The notes: generated from the letters alone by a model not told the origin. A stretch of DNA of 64,000 nt from Psettodes erumei (GCA_016785225.1 JAFBJZ010000941.1:2035001-2099000), one strand, 5' to 3'; shown: positions 1-15,075, numbered from the stretch's first letter. Numbers and translations: made by a program.

Positions 1-2688
1 TTAAGGCAGTCCAACATAACACACAGCCTTTGTTAGTTCACTGTTCGCAGTGTTTCAGATCAGGGCAATGAGGGGATTTTCTGTGAAGGATTTTAATGGT
101 CACTTGCTATGTAAGACACGCTCCCCTCCATTCTCCCCCTGCTCCTCTCTCTCTCCCGGTGGTTGCTCTGCCAGATAGAGGAACAATGTAGTCTTTCTTA
201 CCTGTCGAAGGGTGTACATTCCATCTCCACTAAGCTAAGTCTCAATCCAGCCTCCAACCCACCCCTGCTTGAACAGGGCCTTCACTGGAACACTGGCTGT
301 GACTCCAGGTGCTCCACATCACACTCCTCATACCTTTCATTCGGGAGGATTTGAAAGGACACACTTCTTGCACGGGTTTGGCCAGGACAGAAACAATCAT
401 CCTGCAAGTTTTCATTCAGTTTCACTTCTTTACCCTGATCATTTTACGTGTACTGTCATTTCATATTTGGAATCAAAAGAGCTTACAGTCTTTTTTTTAT
501 TTGTAAACATCTACCTACTTTACTGTAGACTGACAGAATGATTGCCGTGGTATACGCCAAACTGTTGGTTTGTGGTTTGTCATGCGGGCAAAAGGGAAAT
601 TTGGAGGTTGGGGTGCAAGTGTGCAACTAAGGATACAAGAGTGCAAAAAACTGTGGTGTGGGTGCTTTACAGGAAGATTGCGTTTGCCTGCACAGAGCCA
701 TCCCATTTATGCCGGTGGCTGTATGAGTAGCGGAACAGAGAGACACAGACAGCTGAAACAAGAGCTCGAGCAAGAGGCCATTACTTCTTGTGATCTGGTG
801 AAAGTAAGCAACAGCACAACATAATAAGAACAACAAAAAGAGGAGTAGCTCCTTTTAGACTCACCACCAGGATTGGGCTTCTTTGTGAAGTTGTTTGTTT
901 TACTCATCACCTGCTGAAGTCGCAGAGAATGTTGCTCAGGTATGTTCACACATCTTACTTCTATTGATCTTTTCTTTTTCTATTGCAAGACGCTGAGGGA
1001 ATATACTACAAGTTTCCCATCTAAATGAGATCTTTATTCCACTACATTTATGTACATGTCACTTCTTAGATAGTATGAAGGTACACATCATCATGTAACA
1101 AAGAGAAACAATTGAAAAATGTAATTATACAGTACTGTGGCTGAAACTTGCATTAAATTAAGTTGCAAACTCTAATAATTTCCTGTACTTTTCAACAAAT
1201 ACATTTTTTTTGCAAATTAAATCTTCTTTGAAATTTAATCTTTCTGATTTAATTTGACTCAGCGATTAAATGGCTTCATTTTACAAAATGAACTGATGAA
1301 TACAGTTTTTAGTGTCAACAGTGACTTATGATTCAGTTTTAAAAGACTCACCACTTAGTTGTAGTAAGATATAACTGCATGTTTCAGAACATAATTCATG
1401 TGGCAGGAGGTAGCAAATGGCCTGAAATAATCATCAGTTTTACACATTTAACACAAATGGTGTTGCAATGGAAATTTGAAACATAGGTAAAAACAACAAA
1501 AAAACAAAGGCAAAGAAAAAAAGAAATGGAAACATATGTTGACTGAAACTGCTGTACTCCACTCCAGCTAGCCTGACTGTGATCACTCGAATTTGAAATA
1601 ATCATCTTGTCTTCACCCACTCTCAGAAAGTTAATTTAGGCTGTGTTGTGTATTCACTACAATCTAAAGTAATAGTTTCTCTATTATTGCCAGTGGATTA
1701 GCCTGTGTCTCATATTTTTTGGGAGGTTTGCATTTACTGATGCTCTTGCTTGTTCCAGAAGTATGTACTGAATCAATACAGCATCAGGAGTGACCTGTGC
1801 TCATTATTAAAGTGACTTGCTTAATGTAATGGTTGAGTGTGAAATTGTTATTATAGCAAATAACAACAAAAGTTGAGATTTAAGTGACCCACAGCAAAGT
1901 GTAATTACTTATTTTTTACTTTATCTGAATGCAGACTAACATTTTTAACCAAGAGGAAGTAATACAACCAATGTCTGGGTATATCTGGAGCTGAAGCTAA
2001 TCTGTAGCACTACCCCTGGTTAGACTTTTAAATTCAAACAACTGAACAATGTGCTACAAATGCAGGTTGAAAATAACAGAATAGATAAAACACACTGTTT
2101 GATATTTGTCAAACATGTTTGTGTATGCATTAACTTATAAATATATCTTATGCCTACATGTTGCATCTGCAGTTGTTACATCTCTGTTGCAGTGTAAGTT
2201 ACTGGACTGTTTAAGTCCATAATGCAGTTGAGTTTGAGTTGAGTTTGAGATGCTGAAAGTAGAATGCTGTCCCCCTCAGTCAGAAGAGCCTAACGAATTC
2301 TGCAGACATGTTCGCCCTACACCCATTTTTCCTAAGCAGCCATCAGGCCCCAGTATGTCTTGTTGAGCACGCTGTTTTCCCACAGATTGTCTTATCAGGG
2401 GTTGGCATGGCTGGGACAGCTGATGGGAGGAGTCAACTCAACTGAACTGAACCCTTCATGTGTTCCAAAAGAACTTACACAACACCCAGTCATTTATTTG
2501 AAACCAGCAGGTCTACACATTATGCACTGGATGTATGAGAAATGTGTGTTTGAAGGCATGCTCTGACTTAAGAGTTTGCAGATACTTAATTTAATGTTTT
2601 TTTGTCTTAAATTTATACTTCTTTCTTGTATGTCAAAGTGTAGAGGCTGGGTAGGCGATAATAACTCGCTGTTCTCTGTTTTCACCAG
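1..2688. other. gene-free flank upstream of nfe2
   Basis: I recognise no protein gene here. Open frames in this stretch are short, overlap on both strands and resemble no family I know. A purine-rich stretch ending near 810 runs into a GTAAGC that could be a splice donor of a non-coding first exon of nfe2, but nothing else supports it. Isolated GATA-type motifs (for example TTATCT near 1921 and AGATAA near 2094) would fit an erythroid gene, but such six-base motifs are expected by chance. COPZ1, the neighbour of NFE2 in human, is not visible. Confidence 0.5.
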
Positions 2689-2767
2689 GTTGAACTTTTG
2701 CAGCAAGAGCCGGTCCTGAATGTGTTCAACAGCCAACTGCGTTCTCCCACTGAGGAGAAGCTGTGAG
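2689..2767 (+). other. nfe2: probable non-coding 5' exon of nfe2
   Basis: A pyrimidine-rich tract ending in CACCAG (to 2688) and a GTAGGT donor at 2768 frame a 79-base exon. It is followed after about 73 bases by another acceptor (TTTTTAGCAG, ending at 2840) that leads into the first coding exon of nfe2. The exon reads open for 25 codons and stops in a TGA next to the donor, so it is best read as 5' untranslated sequence. The splice signals are seen; assignment to nfe2 is inferred from position and strand. Confidence 0.4.
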
Positions 2768-2904
2768 GTAGGTCGAAGGGGTGGAAAACCACAATGCGCG
2801 ATCAAGACTGAAACAGACTTATGAATGAGGTTTTTAGCAGGAACCCTTTTCTTGTCTATCACAAGGTATTGCCTACTCCAGGCAGGCTGTGTGGAGGAGT
2901 GTCC

Positions 2905-3003
2905 ATGCCAGCTAATTTCCCTGGAGCCAGGTCTCATGGAACTCCTCAGGACACAGAGATGGATGTGGCTTGGCAGGAACTGATGGCCATCTCGGAGCTG
3001 CAG
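2905..3003 (+). CDS. nfe2: nfe2 coding exon 1
   Basis: Encodes 33 residues ending in ISELQ. The donor GTAACT starts at 3004. The open frame extends upstream to 2821, but those codons probably belong to the preceding intron and 5' UTR. The short conserved segment corresponds to the N-terminal activation region of mammalian NFE2. Confidence 0.8.
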
Positions 3004-6000
3004 GTAACTGTAAATGTCAACTTTTTCCTTAATACATGGCTGTGTTTGGAAGTTTACCTCCACTCATCACGGACATGAGCGTCATGGTATTATTGAGCTT
3101 TTCAATGATTTCTTTGAACAGTTTTTTTCTGGGACAGAATGAGTTTACAACATACATCATTATTAGAAATAAAACACACAAAAAGACAGCACACCTACGC
3201 CAACATATTTGATTAAATGTCCCGTAGCAAGTTGCACCTTGACCAGACCCTTTTGGTAGCCAGCAATAAGCCCCTTGGCAGAATTCCTGTTGTATATTTG
3301 ATCACTCTTCTTGACAGAATTGTCAGAATTGTCAGCAAAATCCACACATTTTCCTTTAGGGTTGTGGTTCGGACTTTGGGAAGGCTATTCCAAAATTGTA
3401 AGCCTGCTTTATCCATTTCACAACTGGCTTTGTTGTGTGTTTGGGGTCATTGTCCTGTTGAAACACCCTCACTGTGTCCAAGTTTGAACTGTCTAGCTGA
3501 TGGTTTGTGGTTAAGAATTCTGAGGTACTCATAATTTCATCCACTTTGTGCAATGTACCACTGGTAGTAAAACAACCCTAGAACATGATACTGCTACTAC
3601 GCTTCACAGGTGGTACAAAGTACTTGGGGTTAAATGCATCACTTTTACCTATGGTGATGTAAAAACAATCTTTCCTCCAGAATGCATTTTTTTCCCTCTG
3701 TGTGGTCAGCTGCAAACTTTAGTTGCACTTGAAGTGGTTGATTTTGGAGCGGGGGGCTTCCCATCCTGGGTTTATGGTGATTTAAAACCTGCTGACAGTG
3801 ACACTGGTGTTCCAGAAGTTTCCCGTTCATGGCATGTCTTTGCCTTGGTGGTTCCTGAGCAGTTGAAACAATTTCTTCTCAGCTGAGAGTGACCGTGGAT
3901 CTTTTTCCAGACTACGGCTACACCTCCCGTTAATGTGTTTTCACATACAGTTGTTAAAGTGATGAGCTTGGAATCTGTGGTTGTTCAAAAATGGCTCGTG
4001 AGCTGCTGTCAGACAACCCCTTTTTTATGTGGGTACAGAGAAGCTGTACCAGTTGTAGTCAACCATGATCACGAACAGGAAGTGGGTTTGACACTGTATG
4101 TATAATTTAACCCTGTGATGATTCCAGCTAAACCTCAAAATTGGCTAAAACTTGTGCAGCAAATTCTTATTTTTCTATTAAAAATGTATTGTATGTTGAA
4201 CATTCATTCTGTCCCAGAAAAACAACCCTTTAAAGAAATCAATGAAAGCTCAGTATTTCTATGTTACTCATGGTCATGATGTGTGTACATTATCACAATA
4301 CCTCATGCTACATGCAGGTTGTTTTTATATGTATGAGAATGATTTATAGATAGTTTTTGGATCTCGTATTCAAAATCTATAGCAACCTGTGCCAATGTGA
4401 ACATCTCACATCAGGTCATTTGATGGGTGAAACACACGCAGTAGTTATCGCTAATTCAGTGTTATGGTTGACCAGAAAGTGTGAAACAAAAGGGCTAAAC
4501 AAAATGTTTGGTTAATTCCAGTGCATTGAATATACATTATTTGTGAATTTCAATGTGACGCTTACTGTTGAAAAACTAATACATACTCAGGTGATACGGG
4601 CAACAATGGCCTATTTGAGTAATGGCAGGATGAAGAGATTGCAAGAGGGGGCAAGTGCTGTACGTTGCTGGCGGCCCCCTGCACTGCACAATGGCCATCT
4701 GTTTCCAGGCGAAACCCGATCACATCGATGAGAGCCCTTCATAGAGCAGGGGTGGCATGCTGAATTGGGGGCAAACTGTGCTCTATGGCAAACCAGATGA
4801 ATTGTGAAAAAAACACAATTCCACTAATTAACTCAAGGATCTTGACTTGAATGTCTTCAGTACTTTTGTTTCTGTTGAACTGACGTGTATCTGCCTGTCA
4901 ATCGTAACTAGGTGAGCCCCTTTCGTTTTTGTGACAGGAGTTTGAAGTCCCCACGGAAGGCTCCTATGAAACAACGCAGTACCAAACCATGGAGTCCATG
5001 GTCCCTATGGGAGGGTACGGGATGGCCGAGCCTCCTTCCGAGCGTCCTCCTGCCGCTTGTGAGCTCAGCGCCGCTGATACTTACAACGGATGTTACTCTG
5101 AAGAGATGCCCGCCTGTCATCGCCAAGGTGGCAACGCAGAGGCCATGTACGGACAACACTCTGAACCTCAGCTCAATCAGAGAATGCTCCCCATCTCTTC
5201 TCAAGCACAGCCCTCGCTCATGGCTCTTAGGGAACAGATGACCATGTCAGCTACCAGTCAAGGGCTCAGGAGAGCCAACGCTTGTTTCTCTCAGGGTCTG
5301 AATCGCCACATGCTGTGGACGACGCATGGACAAAGTTCACACATTCACTCAGCTGAAGATCTGGAGTCCGACTCTGGTCTTTCTCTGGGTTCTAGTCCAC
5401 CTCTGGCCTCCCCCGACAATCCTGTTGGCGGGGCACCAGGTTACCAGAGCCTAGACATTAACATGACCTATAGTGATGGTGAACCAGACAGCCTGACTGA
5501 GCAAGCCAGAAGAGCGCACATCCAATACTCGATGGACTACCAGAGTCAATCTCAACCGTATTTACACTCAGGCGCACATCCATCTTATTTTTCACCTCAG
5601 CCCAGTTTATCTCATACGCAACCTAATGCTCTAACTCCACGGTCAGTAAGACAGCCGGGTCAGGCCGCTGTCCTGAATTACCTGTCCAATGATTCCGGAG
5701 TTTCCAGCAGAGGGAGCTCACAGTACAACGCGTACATAAAACCACAAGGAAGCACTTCCACTCACGCCCCTCTGAGCAGAGATCAGCGGCGGGCGATGGC
5801 TTTGAAGATTCCCTTCCCCATGGAGAAAATTATTAATCTACCCGTGGATGACTTCAATGAGCTCCTGACACAGTACACTCTGACAGATAGTCAACTAGCG
5901 CTGGTCAGGGACATCAGGAGGAGAGGGAAGAACAAGGTGGCCGCTCAGAACTGCAGGAAGAGGAAGCTCGAGAGCATAATCCACCTCGAACGGGAACTGA

Positions 6001-6230
6001 ACCAGCTGCAGGCGCAGAGGGAGCATCTGGCACAGGAAAGGCTCGAGTTCCAACGCAGCTTGGCATTTATCAAATGTCGCCTCACAGATCTCTACACAGA
6101 AGTGTTTTCTCACTTGCGCGACGAAGATGGCCAACCGTACTCATTAGAGGAATACTCCCTGCAACAGACGCCCGATGGTAAAATTTATTTGGTACCTCAC
6201 ACAACTATGCAAAAGAGAGAGCAATGCTGA
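2905..6230 (+). CDS. nfe2: NF-E2 p45, CNC-family bZIP transcription factor (2 coding exons)
   Basis: Nuclear transcription factor that pairs with small Maf proteins on Maf recognition (MARE/NF-E2) sites and drives erythroid and megakaryocyte genes. Coding exons join 2905-3003 to 4938-6230 in phase 0, giving about 463 residues against 373 in human. The N-terminal motif [11 protein letters not shown] ends the first exon and matches the mammalian WQEIMSITELQ. An ESDSGLS motif follows mid-protein. The CNC block ([11 protein letters not shown]), basic region ([17 protein letters not shown], around residues 358-376) and leucine zipper fill the C-terminus. This layout and the close match of the CNC-bZIP block pick NFE2 over the longer NRF1/2/3. 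ATG 2905 is chosen because it follows the presumed acceptor at 2840; the in-frame ATG at 2821 lies before it. The PPxY motifs of human NFE2 are not seen. The intron holds a dead Tc1 element. Confidence 0.93.
3091..3142 (+). repeat. left terminal inverted repeat of the Tc1 element
   Basis: Starts at a TA and runs through a TTTGAACAG segment to CTGGGACAGAATGA. It matches the reverse complement of 4204-4255 with a few substitutions and one length change. Confidence 0.85.
4204..4255 (-). repeat. right terminal inverted repeat of the Tc1 element
   Basis: Begins TCATTCTGTCCCAG and ends GAAAGCTCAGTA. Read on the minus strand it pairs with 3091-3142, and the terminal TA marks the insertion site. Confidence 0.85.
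4938..6230 (+). CDS. nfe2: nfe2 last coding exon (activation, CNC and bZIP regions)
   Basis: The acceptor GTGACAG ends at 4937. Seventeen in-frame codons precede the first internal ATG at 4989, so 4989 is not the true start. The exon encodes 430 residues ending in KREQC. A Ser/Pro/Gln-rich activation region comes first, the CNC homology begins near base 5790, the basic region lies near 5914-5970, and the heptad leucine zipper follows. The whole bZIP is in one exon, as in mammalian NFE2. Confidence 0.93.
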   Translation, partial: EFEVPTEGSYETTQYQTMESMVPMGGYGMAEPPSERPPAACELSAADTYNGCYSEEMPACHRQGGNAEAMYGQHSEPQLNQRMLPISSQAQPSLMALREQMTMSATSQGLRRANACFSQGLNRHMLWTTHGQSSHIHSAEDLESDSGLSLGSSPPLASPDNPVGGAPGYQSLDINMTYSDGEPDSLTEQARRAHIQYSMDYQSQSQPYLHSGAHPSYFSPQPSLSHTQPNALTPRSVRQPGQAAVLNYLSNDSGVSSRGSSQYNAYIKPQGSTSTHAPLSRDQRRAMALKIPFPMEKIINLPVDDFNELLTQYTLTDSQLALVRDIRRRGKNKVAAQNCRKRKLESIIHLERELNQLQAQREHLAQERLEFQRSLAFIKCRLTDLYTEVFSHLRDEDGQPYSLEEYSLQQTPDGKIYLVPHTTMQKREQC

Positions 6231-6434
6231 AAGACTGGGTACGTTCCGTCATTACTTATTTAAGTTCTTGCAGAACATATTCTGCCCGACTGTGCCAACT
6301 GGCTGGAAGCTAATTTTGTTCATGTGGTTGTGGCTCCTCCAACCCCCCCCGATATGTAAAACTTGCCGTACATGCATCAATTAACAGTTTCAGAAATGAC
6401 TGTAACCACACCGGAGTACTTTGTAAAAAAATAC

Positions 6435-6440
6435 TTTATT
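6435..6440 (-). terminator. hnrnpa1: distal polyadenylation signal, hnrnpa1
   Basis: AATAAA on the minus strand (TTTATT on plus), downstream of two putative minus-strand 3' UTR exons. Use would give hnrnpa1 transcripts that end inside the nfe2 3' UTR. Confidence 0.45.
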
Positions 6441-6448
6441 AAAAAGTT

Positions 6449-6454
6449 AATAAA
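6449..6454 (+). terminator. nfe2: polyadenylation signal, nfe2
   Basis: First plus-strand AATAAA downstream of the nfe2 stop, 219 bases after it. It lies only 9 bases from the minus-strand AATAAA of the opposing hnrnpa1 transcript. A second plus-strand AATAAA occurs near 6552. Confidence 0.55.
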
Positions 6455-6600
6455 AACACTGCACAGCAGTTACAGGGTAAAACGTCTTCAGCACCATCAT
6501 GACTGTTCAAGTAAACCTGTGGGGAGGGGACCAAACAAATCAGGTTAAATTAAATAAAAACAATGCAAAATGTGACATGCTGGGTTTTAATGGTTTGTAC

Positions 6601-6659
6601 CTGATTGAGCCATTTTCATTAAAATGAAGTCAGGTCTTGGAGACCATGCGTAGAGTCAC
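6601..6659 (-). other. hnrnpa1: putative internal 3' UTR exon of hnrnpa1
   Basis: Minus strand: acceptor CTTTCCAG (to 6660) and donor GTACAA (from 6600) bound 59 bases with a GACCTGACTTCA core. Another minus-strand donor (CTGTAG/GTAAGA, exon end at 6925) lies upstream. Together these suggest alternatively spliced 3' UTR exons; cDNA evidence is lacking. Confidence 0.35.
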
Positions 6660-7406
6660 CTGGAAAGGAGAAACACCAAATAAGTAAAACGCAATCAAAA
6701 AAAAAAAAAAGGGGGGGAGAGTTCATATACAGCATGCAGATTGTTGTAGGACCTCTGTGCACAATTAAGAGGCCAATTTTTTTTTAACCAGTCAATGATG
6801 TTAAGTCATAATAAAAACTTGTTTGCACAAAAATGTTACATCATTATTGAGCTACACAACTCACTACCAGCTACATGACAAAAGCAAGATAATACTATCA
6901 GTAGTTGAGAAGTCTGGTCTTACCTACAGACAGCATTTAAGCCCTTTGGTAGCTGCTGCCTGCTAGCCTCAGGCTTCTGTTCTCACTCTCCCCTGCTTCA
7001 ATGATCCTGGCGACGGTTTTGCTACTTCTCTCCCTCAGCTGGCTTCCATGGCTAGCCTCAAAGACTTTGCATGTAAGCTAGCATCCTCCAGATGATCTCT
7101 GCAGAACTCAGGGTCGAGTCTGTACCGAGTGATGGGCTCTTTATGGCGATCGCGTTCGCGCACCACTTCCCATTCGTCAACGCGCACTGTATTGGTAATT
7201 TAAATCCATTGCCTAAAGGACTCATGGAGTACGTGGTGGCGACCTCGAGGAAAACAGGCTTTTCCAGACTCCTCGTGATATGTGAAATAAGACACCCCCG
7301 CCCCACCCCCACCACTTCATGCAGTAGCTAACAGTGAACCCTCCCTTTCCCAAATCACTGAAGAGGCTAACAAAACGGTTTTAAAAAACAAAACTGAAAG
7401 ATGGTT

Positions 7407-7412
7407 TATTTC
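7407..7412 (-). terminator. hnrnpa1: proximal polyadenylation signal, hnrnpa1
   Basis: AATAAA on the minus strand, about 480 bases past the stop codon in genomic distance and just after the conserved 3' UTR block. It probably ends the main hnrnpa1 mRNA. Confidence 0.6.
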
Positions 7413-7559
7413 AGCTCAATTCGATGCAGTTACAAATAAAAACCAGACTTCAGGAAAAAATCTACATAAAACCTCATTGGAATGCTTGCTTTCCAAAAAA
7501 CACATTGATTGAAAAAAAAAAAGAAAAAACAAAAAAGAAAACAAAAACATTTAAATGAA

Positions 7560-7715
7560 GACCCTCCATGATTTATCTACTGTACATCTCTTCTTGCAGC
7601 AGCTGTAACCTGCCACAACTGTTTGGCTGAGCAGATTTAGGAGGTAAACCTGCAGCTGCCCTGTCATTTCGCTTGCTCTCCTCTCCTTGCTCTCCTCTCC
7701 TAAGTACTCAGTCCT
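7560..7715 (-). promoter_or_regulatory. hnrnpa1: conserved hnrnpa1 3' UTR block
   Basis: On the minus strand this reads a purine-rich GGAGAGGAGAGC segment (present twice as a 14-base tandem duplication, 7673-7686 and 7687-7700), then ATGACAGGG, CAGCTGCAGGTTTAC, GCTCAGCCAA and TGTGGCAGG. Order and wording resemble, from memory, the first part of the mammalian HNRNPA1 3' UTR. The stop codon (7895) is followed after 11 bases by a GTAAGG donor, so this block is reached by splicing within the 3' UTR. TTAGG and purine-rich runs suit binding by hnRNP A1 itself, but autoregulation here is inference. Confidence 0.6.
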
Positions 7716-7894
7716 GTTGAACAATACGGAACAACATCGTTAACTGTGCACTGACTTTTGTACGACCTGAGATCCAGAGTGACATTTTCTTAAATGTTAT
7801 CTGCACTTAGCTTCCCTCGCAACTACAAACTCTGGTTTCATGTCAGAAAAATTAACGGCGCGGACGCGCCTTCGGGTCCTTACCGGTTTGCGCT

Positions 7895-10171
<2,277 letters not shown>

Positions 10172-10595
10172 GTTGTGCCTAAATTGTTGAAGACTCCTTG
10201 TGAACAGCACGGGGAGAAGTGATCTGCGTCAGACGAGCCAGGCTAGCTTCTCAACAGTACAATAAATAGCAACAGATACGCCCCCTCCACACTGTGATTG
10301 GCCGGTAGTTCCCGCTACGGGCTGTCGTCGGTGGCAATTGAATTCTGACTGGACTGAACTCAATCAATCACTACACGCATCCAATGACATGTCGGTAGGT
10401 GGACATTTTGGGACCATAGATTATGGATGCAAGGTCTGACATACATTAACATACAATATATAACGGAATGTCGCTACCATACATGCGCTGAGGGAAGGCA
10501 CATGAAAAAAATCGTTAAAATAATAGATGCCCAATCTTAAATTAGCCTTATGAGTTGTGGTTCGGGTCGTGCAGTATGTTTGCTTCATTGGTACA

Positions 10596-10642
<47 letters not shown>

Positions 10643-11001
10643 CATATCTCATGTGCACCTTCTACGCTGTGAATATTCCAATCTGTGCACTTTCTGTTGA
10701 GTCAAATAATGCATATGTATTGCAATAAACCTGTCCCTCACTCCCGAAGAATGGAATTGTAATAGTGGGAGCATATCCGTGATGTGTTTTGTGGGCCATC
10801 AGCTGACCGAGGGGCGTGTACGTTCATTGTGCGCCGCAAACGCGCGCTTTTTACGCACAGACGAGCGCACGGCACCTTTATGTGAATCCGGCTAGATGCT
10901 AAAGTAGCTCCAGCGTTGGCCTCACAGACTACAGGTCCACCAAATACACGCGTTAATCGCTGAGGCTAACCGATTAGAACGGCGGTCCGCACACCCGAAC
11001 G
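10172..11001. promoter_or_regulatory. divergent hnrnpa1 / cbx5 promoter region
   Basis: hnrnpa1 leaves to the left and cbx5 to the right. For hnrnpa1, an inverted CCAAT box (ATTGG, 10297-10301) and an A/T-rich TATTTATT-like element (around 10262-10270) lie about 90-130 bases before its ATG. For cbx5, a CpG-rich stretch (10800-11000) ends in a GGTAAG donor (exon end 11001), a likely non-coding first exon. Its acceptor ends at 11496, 49 bases before the ATG. A (CA)n tract splits the two halves. Two YY1-type ATGGCGGC motifs sit in hnrnpa1 intron 1 (plus strand 10005-10015, minus strand 9807-9817). Confidence 0.65.
10597..10639. repeat. (CA)n microsatellite
   Basis: 43 bases of uninterrupted CA dinucleotides between the hnrnpa1 and cbx5 promoters. 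Confidence 0.95.
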
Positions 11002-11524
11002 GTAAGAAATAGCTTCCACACCAAGGCAGCTTCGTGCTGTTGCAAGTATCATTGTACGTGTGCGGTTTGGTATCAAAGCTAGCTAGTGTTAGCTCGTTAA
11101 AGCGTTAGCTTGCAGGCTACCTGCAAGTTTGCGTTTCATACCCAGTGGTTAGCTAGCCGCTTAGCAAACACAGCATCATATCTTAATTGCCGTGTTCACA
11201 TATTTATATTTTTCCGACAACGTTGTTTAACCTGTATATTAGCGAGTTGACTGATGCCGAAAGGTGTTTAGTCGGCTAATTAGCGATCTAGTCGTGCATC
11301 TTTCTCATTGGATAAACGACAATGAAACGATCCATTTGGTTGATACATGATAACATCGAGCGTAGCAAACCAGCGCTGTCTTACGTTAAAGTGCACCGTG
11401 ACTTCAATTCCCTGCTTGGTGCTCAATGTTATATTGAGCACAGGTCAATTCACATTCTCTTTAACGTTAGCTTCTCTATCGTGTCTTCATGTACAGGGAA
11501 GTAATTTGGCCCGCAACAGCGTAG

Positions 11525-13273
<1,749 letters not shown>

Positions 13274-14780
13274 GTGCATCACCTCAGGAGGAATACGGGA
13301 CCTCCGCCACTACAGGGACAAGCTTGATTTTAGACATTTTTCACACCAAACCTCCCATCCTTCCCCTTTACCATGTTCAACAACGGAGCACTAGGACCCA
13401 GACTGCTGAGAAGGATCCACCAGACAGGGGGAGAAGCTGTAGCGGACATGGGTGATATGCTACTGGGGAGGGTTTCTGCTGTTCTGTCTTTGTATTCTTT
13501 ACCGTCTTATGTCTTACCACGTCCTGCTGTGGTGGCTACAGGATATGATTAAGCCAGTAAGCTATTTCGTATCCACGTGCTGTTAAAACTCAGAACATTT
13601 TCTCGGGAATTGGTACGAGCTGCGTTAACCACCAGCTTGTCCCAAGGTGGACGCACAACCCCCATCCCAGTTTAAAGCAGTGCACCTCCATTTTTTTTTT
13701 CTTTAAGAACCCAGTGTTGATAAGAATATAGTACTGGTAATCAGGAAGCAACCACAGCAGCATTTTCCCGACTGCATGATCACTTCCTTTTTTTAGAACT
13801 TTTTATGTGTTCTAGATTTTTCAGTTTGTCCTGTCTACTTGGACATAGCTACTAAATTGCAAAGTTGTGGAGGACACCGGCCAATTATGTCTTTATGGTG
13901 TAGTGATAATATCGTTGTTTTTTGTTTTTTTTAAATTGTCATTTTTATCTCTTCTTATTTCCAAGTTTTAACATGTGAACGTGGTGTGGTGTTTTTTAAT
14001 TCTTTTATCACCAGTTGAAGAAAAGGACAATAAAAGAAATTTTGTTAAGTTTTTGTACCCTTTTTTTTTTCTTTTTAATATCAGTATTACCTTTGGACCA
14101 GTCTCCTCGTCACAGGTTAGACAATCGCTGCTGTTTCTGGAAATGAAACCAGCATTCACACCAGCCATCGGGGTGTGCCACCTTGTGGCTAAAAGATGAA
14201 GATCTTTTGGGCTGTATGACCAATCTGTACGATGATGTTGAAGTTTTCAATATGAAACGGTGAAATCCACACGACAATTGGAAAATACTTTATTATTTTC
14301 CTTAAAACCCGTTTCTGATTGGGTTGCGTGTATCCCAGGTTTGTAAGTTGGTCTTGGTTCTAAATTAAAAACATTCTCTGGGGCAGTGTTCCTCTCTGAC
14401 AAGCAGAGGTCACCACTTCGATACAGTTTGATCTGCTGTGTTCCAGTGAGGATGTGAAGGACCAAACATTTAGTCTCCACAGTCCAAAATGTGCTGGTTT
14501 TCTTTTTTTTGTTTCTTAATTTTTTGGCCTTATTTGGCATTGTGATTGATGGCCTTCTCTCCCTTTCCATGAATCGCATCCCCTGATATCAGTCCGATGA
14601 TTTTATTGTCATTTTCTTTCATTAAAACAAATTTTGTCCTTTCGGACTCTTGAGTTTTGTCAGTTTTTGCTGGGGCAGGACTTTTTTTTTTTTAAAAGTA
14701 GAGTATTTCTTGTGTGAATTAAATGTTCCAAATATGTGTACAGTAGTACTCTTTAATAAACATTTTCAATGTTAAAGTTG
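13274..14780 (+). other. cbx5: cbx5 3' UTR
   Basis: No competing gene is seen between the cbx5 stop and an AATAAA at 14755-14760; an ATTAAA lies near 14622. The length, about 1.5 kb, is plausible for a vertebrate CBX5 transcript. Short open frames here resemble nothing known. Confidence 0.6.
14755..14760 (+). terminator. cbx5: polyadenylation signal, cbx5
   Basis: AATAAA followed by a T/G-rich stretch (TGTTAAAGTTGATGTC) that suits a cleavage site around 14775. Confidence 0.6.
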
Positions 14781-15059
14781 ATGTCAGCTGGTTGTTATTT
14801 CACGACAAAGCGAACATGTTGAACTTACACAGCAGAATGAAATGAATTCTTTTGGACGAAGCAAGAGTAATAAATAAACTACAGTAAGCTTAAGATTGAA
14901 ATCAAAACATTTCCTGAGATCGAGGAGTGAAATAATTATCTGTCCTGCAGGAATAATAAAAGTCCCAAATATCATTAAAGACCAAAGTCTTATATGTGGC
15001 TGCTGTCAAAATTAGACAAGTTTTTGTCTAGTTTTTGTTTGTAGCAGCAGCTACTTTCG

Positions 15060-15075
15060 CCCAGCAGATGGCGCT
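15060..15075 (+). promoter_or_regulatory. CTCF-like binding motif
   Basis: CCCAGCAGATGGCGCT agrees with the CTCF core RCCASYAGRKGGCRSY at every position but the first. It lies 300 bases past the cbx5 poly(A) signal, at the border between the housekeeping trio and the Hox-side desert. Occupancy is not known. Confidence 0.5.

Larger units (their letters stand above)
3091..4255 (-). mobile_element. decayed full-length Tc1/mariner element
   Basis: Both ends are visible: about 50-base imperfect terminal inverted repeats flanked by TA, the target of Tc1 elements. On the minus strand, transposase pieces lie in different frames. One (3645-3830) resembles the stretch before the DDE core. One (3356-3553) holds [11 protein letters not shown] with the second catalytic aspartate. 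One (3163-3345) ends in [19 protein letters not shown], the usual Tc1 C-terminus. Frameshifts and stops separate them and no DNA-binding N-terminus is readable. It sits in the nfe2 coding intron, antisense to the gene, and cannot encode a working enzyme. Confidence 0.9.
6420..6516 (-). other. hnrnpa1: putative terminal 3' UTR exon of hnrnpa1
   Basis: On the minus strand a pyrimidine tract ending CCCTCCCCACAG (to 6517) precedes a stretch that runs to the AATAAA at 6440-6435. The left edge is approximate, at the expected cleavage zone. The splice site is strong and oriented like hnrnpa1. I see no coding frame. Confidence 0.4.

Noticed and set aside
7058..7331. Overlapping open frames on both strands downstream of hnrnpa1
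   Set aside because: No family resemblance; lies in the hnrnpa1 3' UTR/alternative-exon region.
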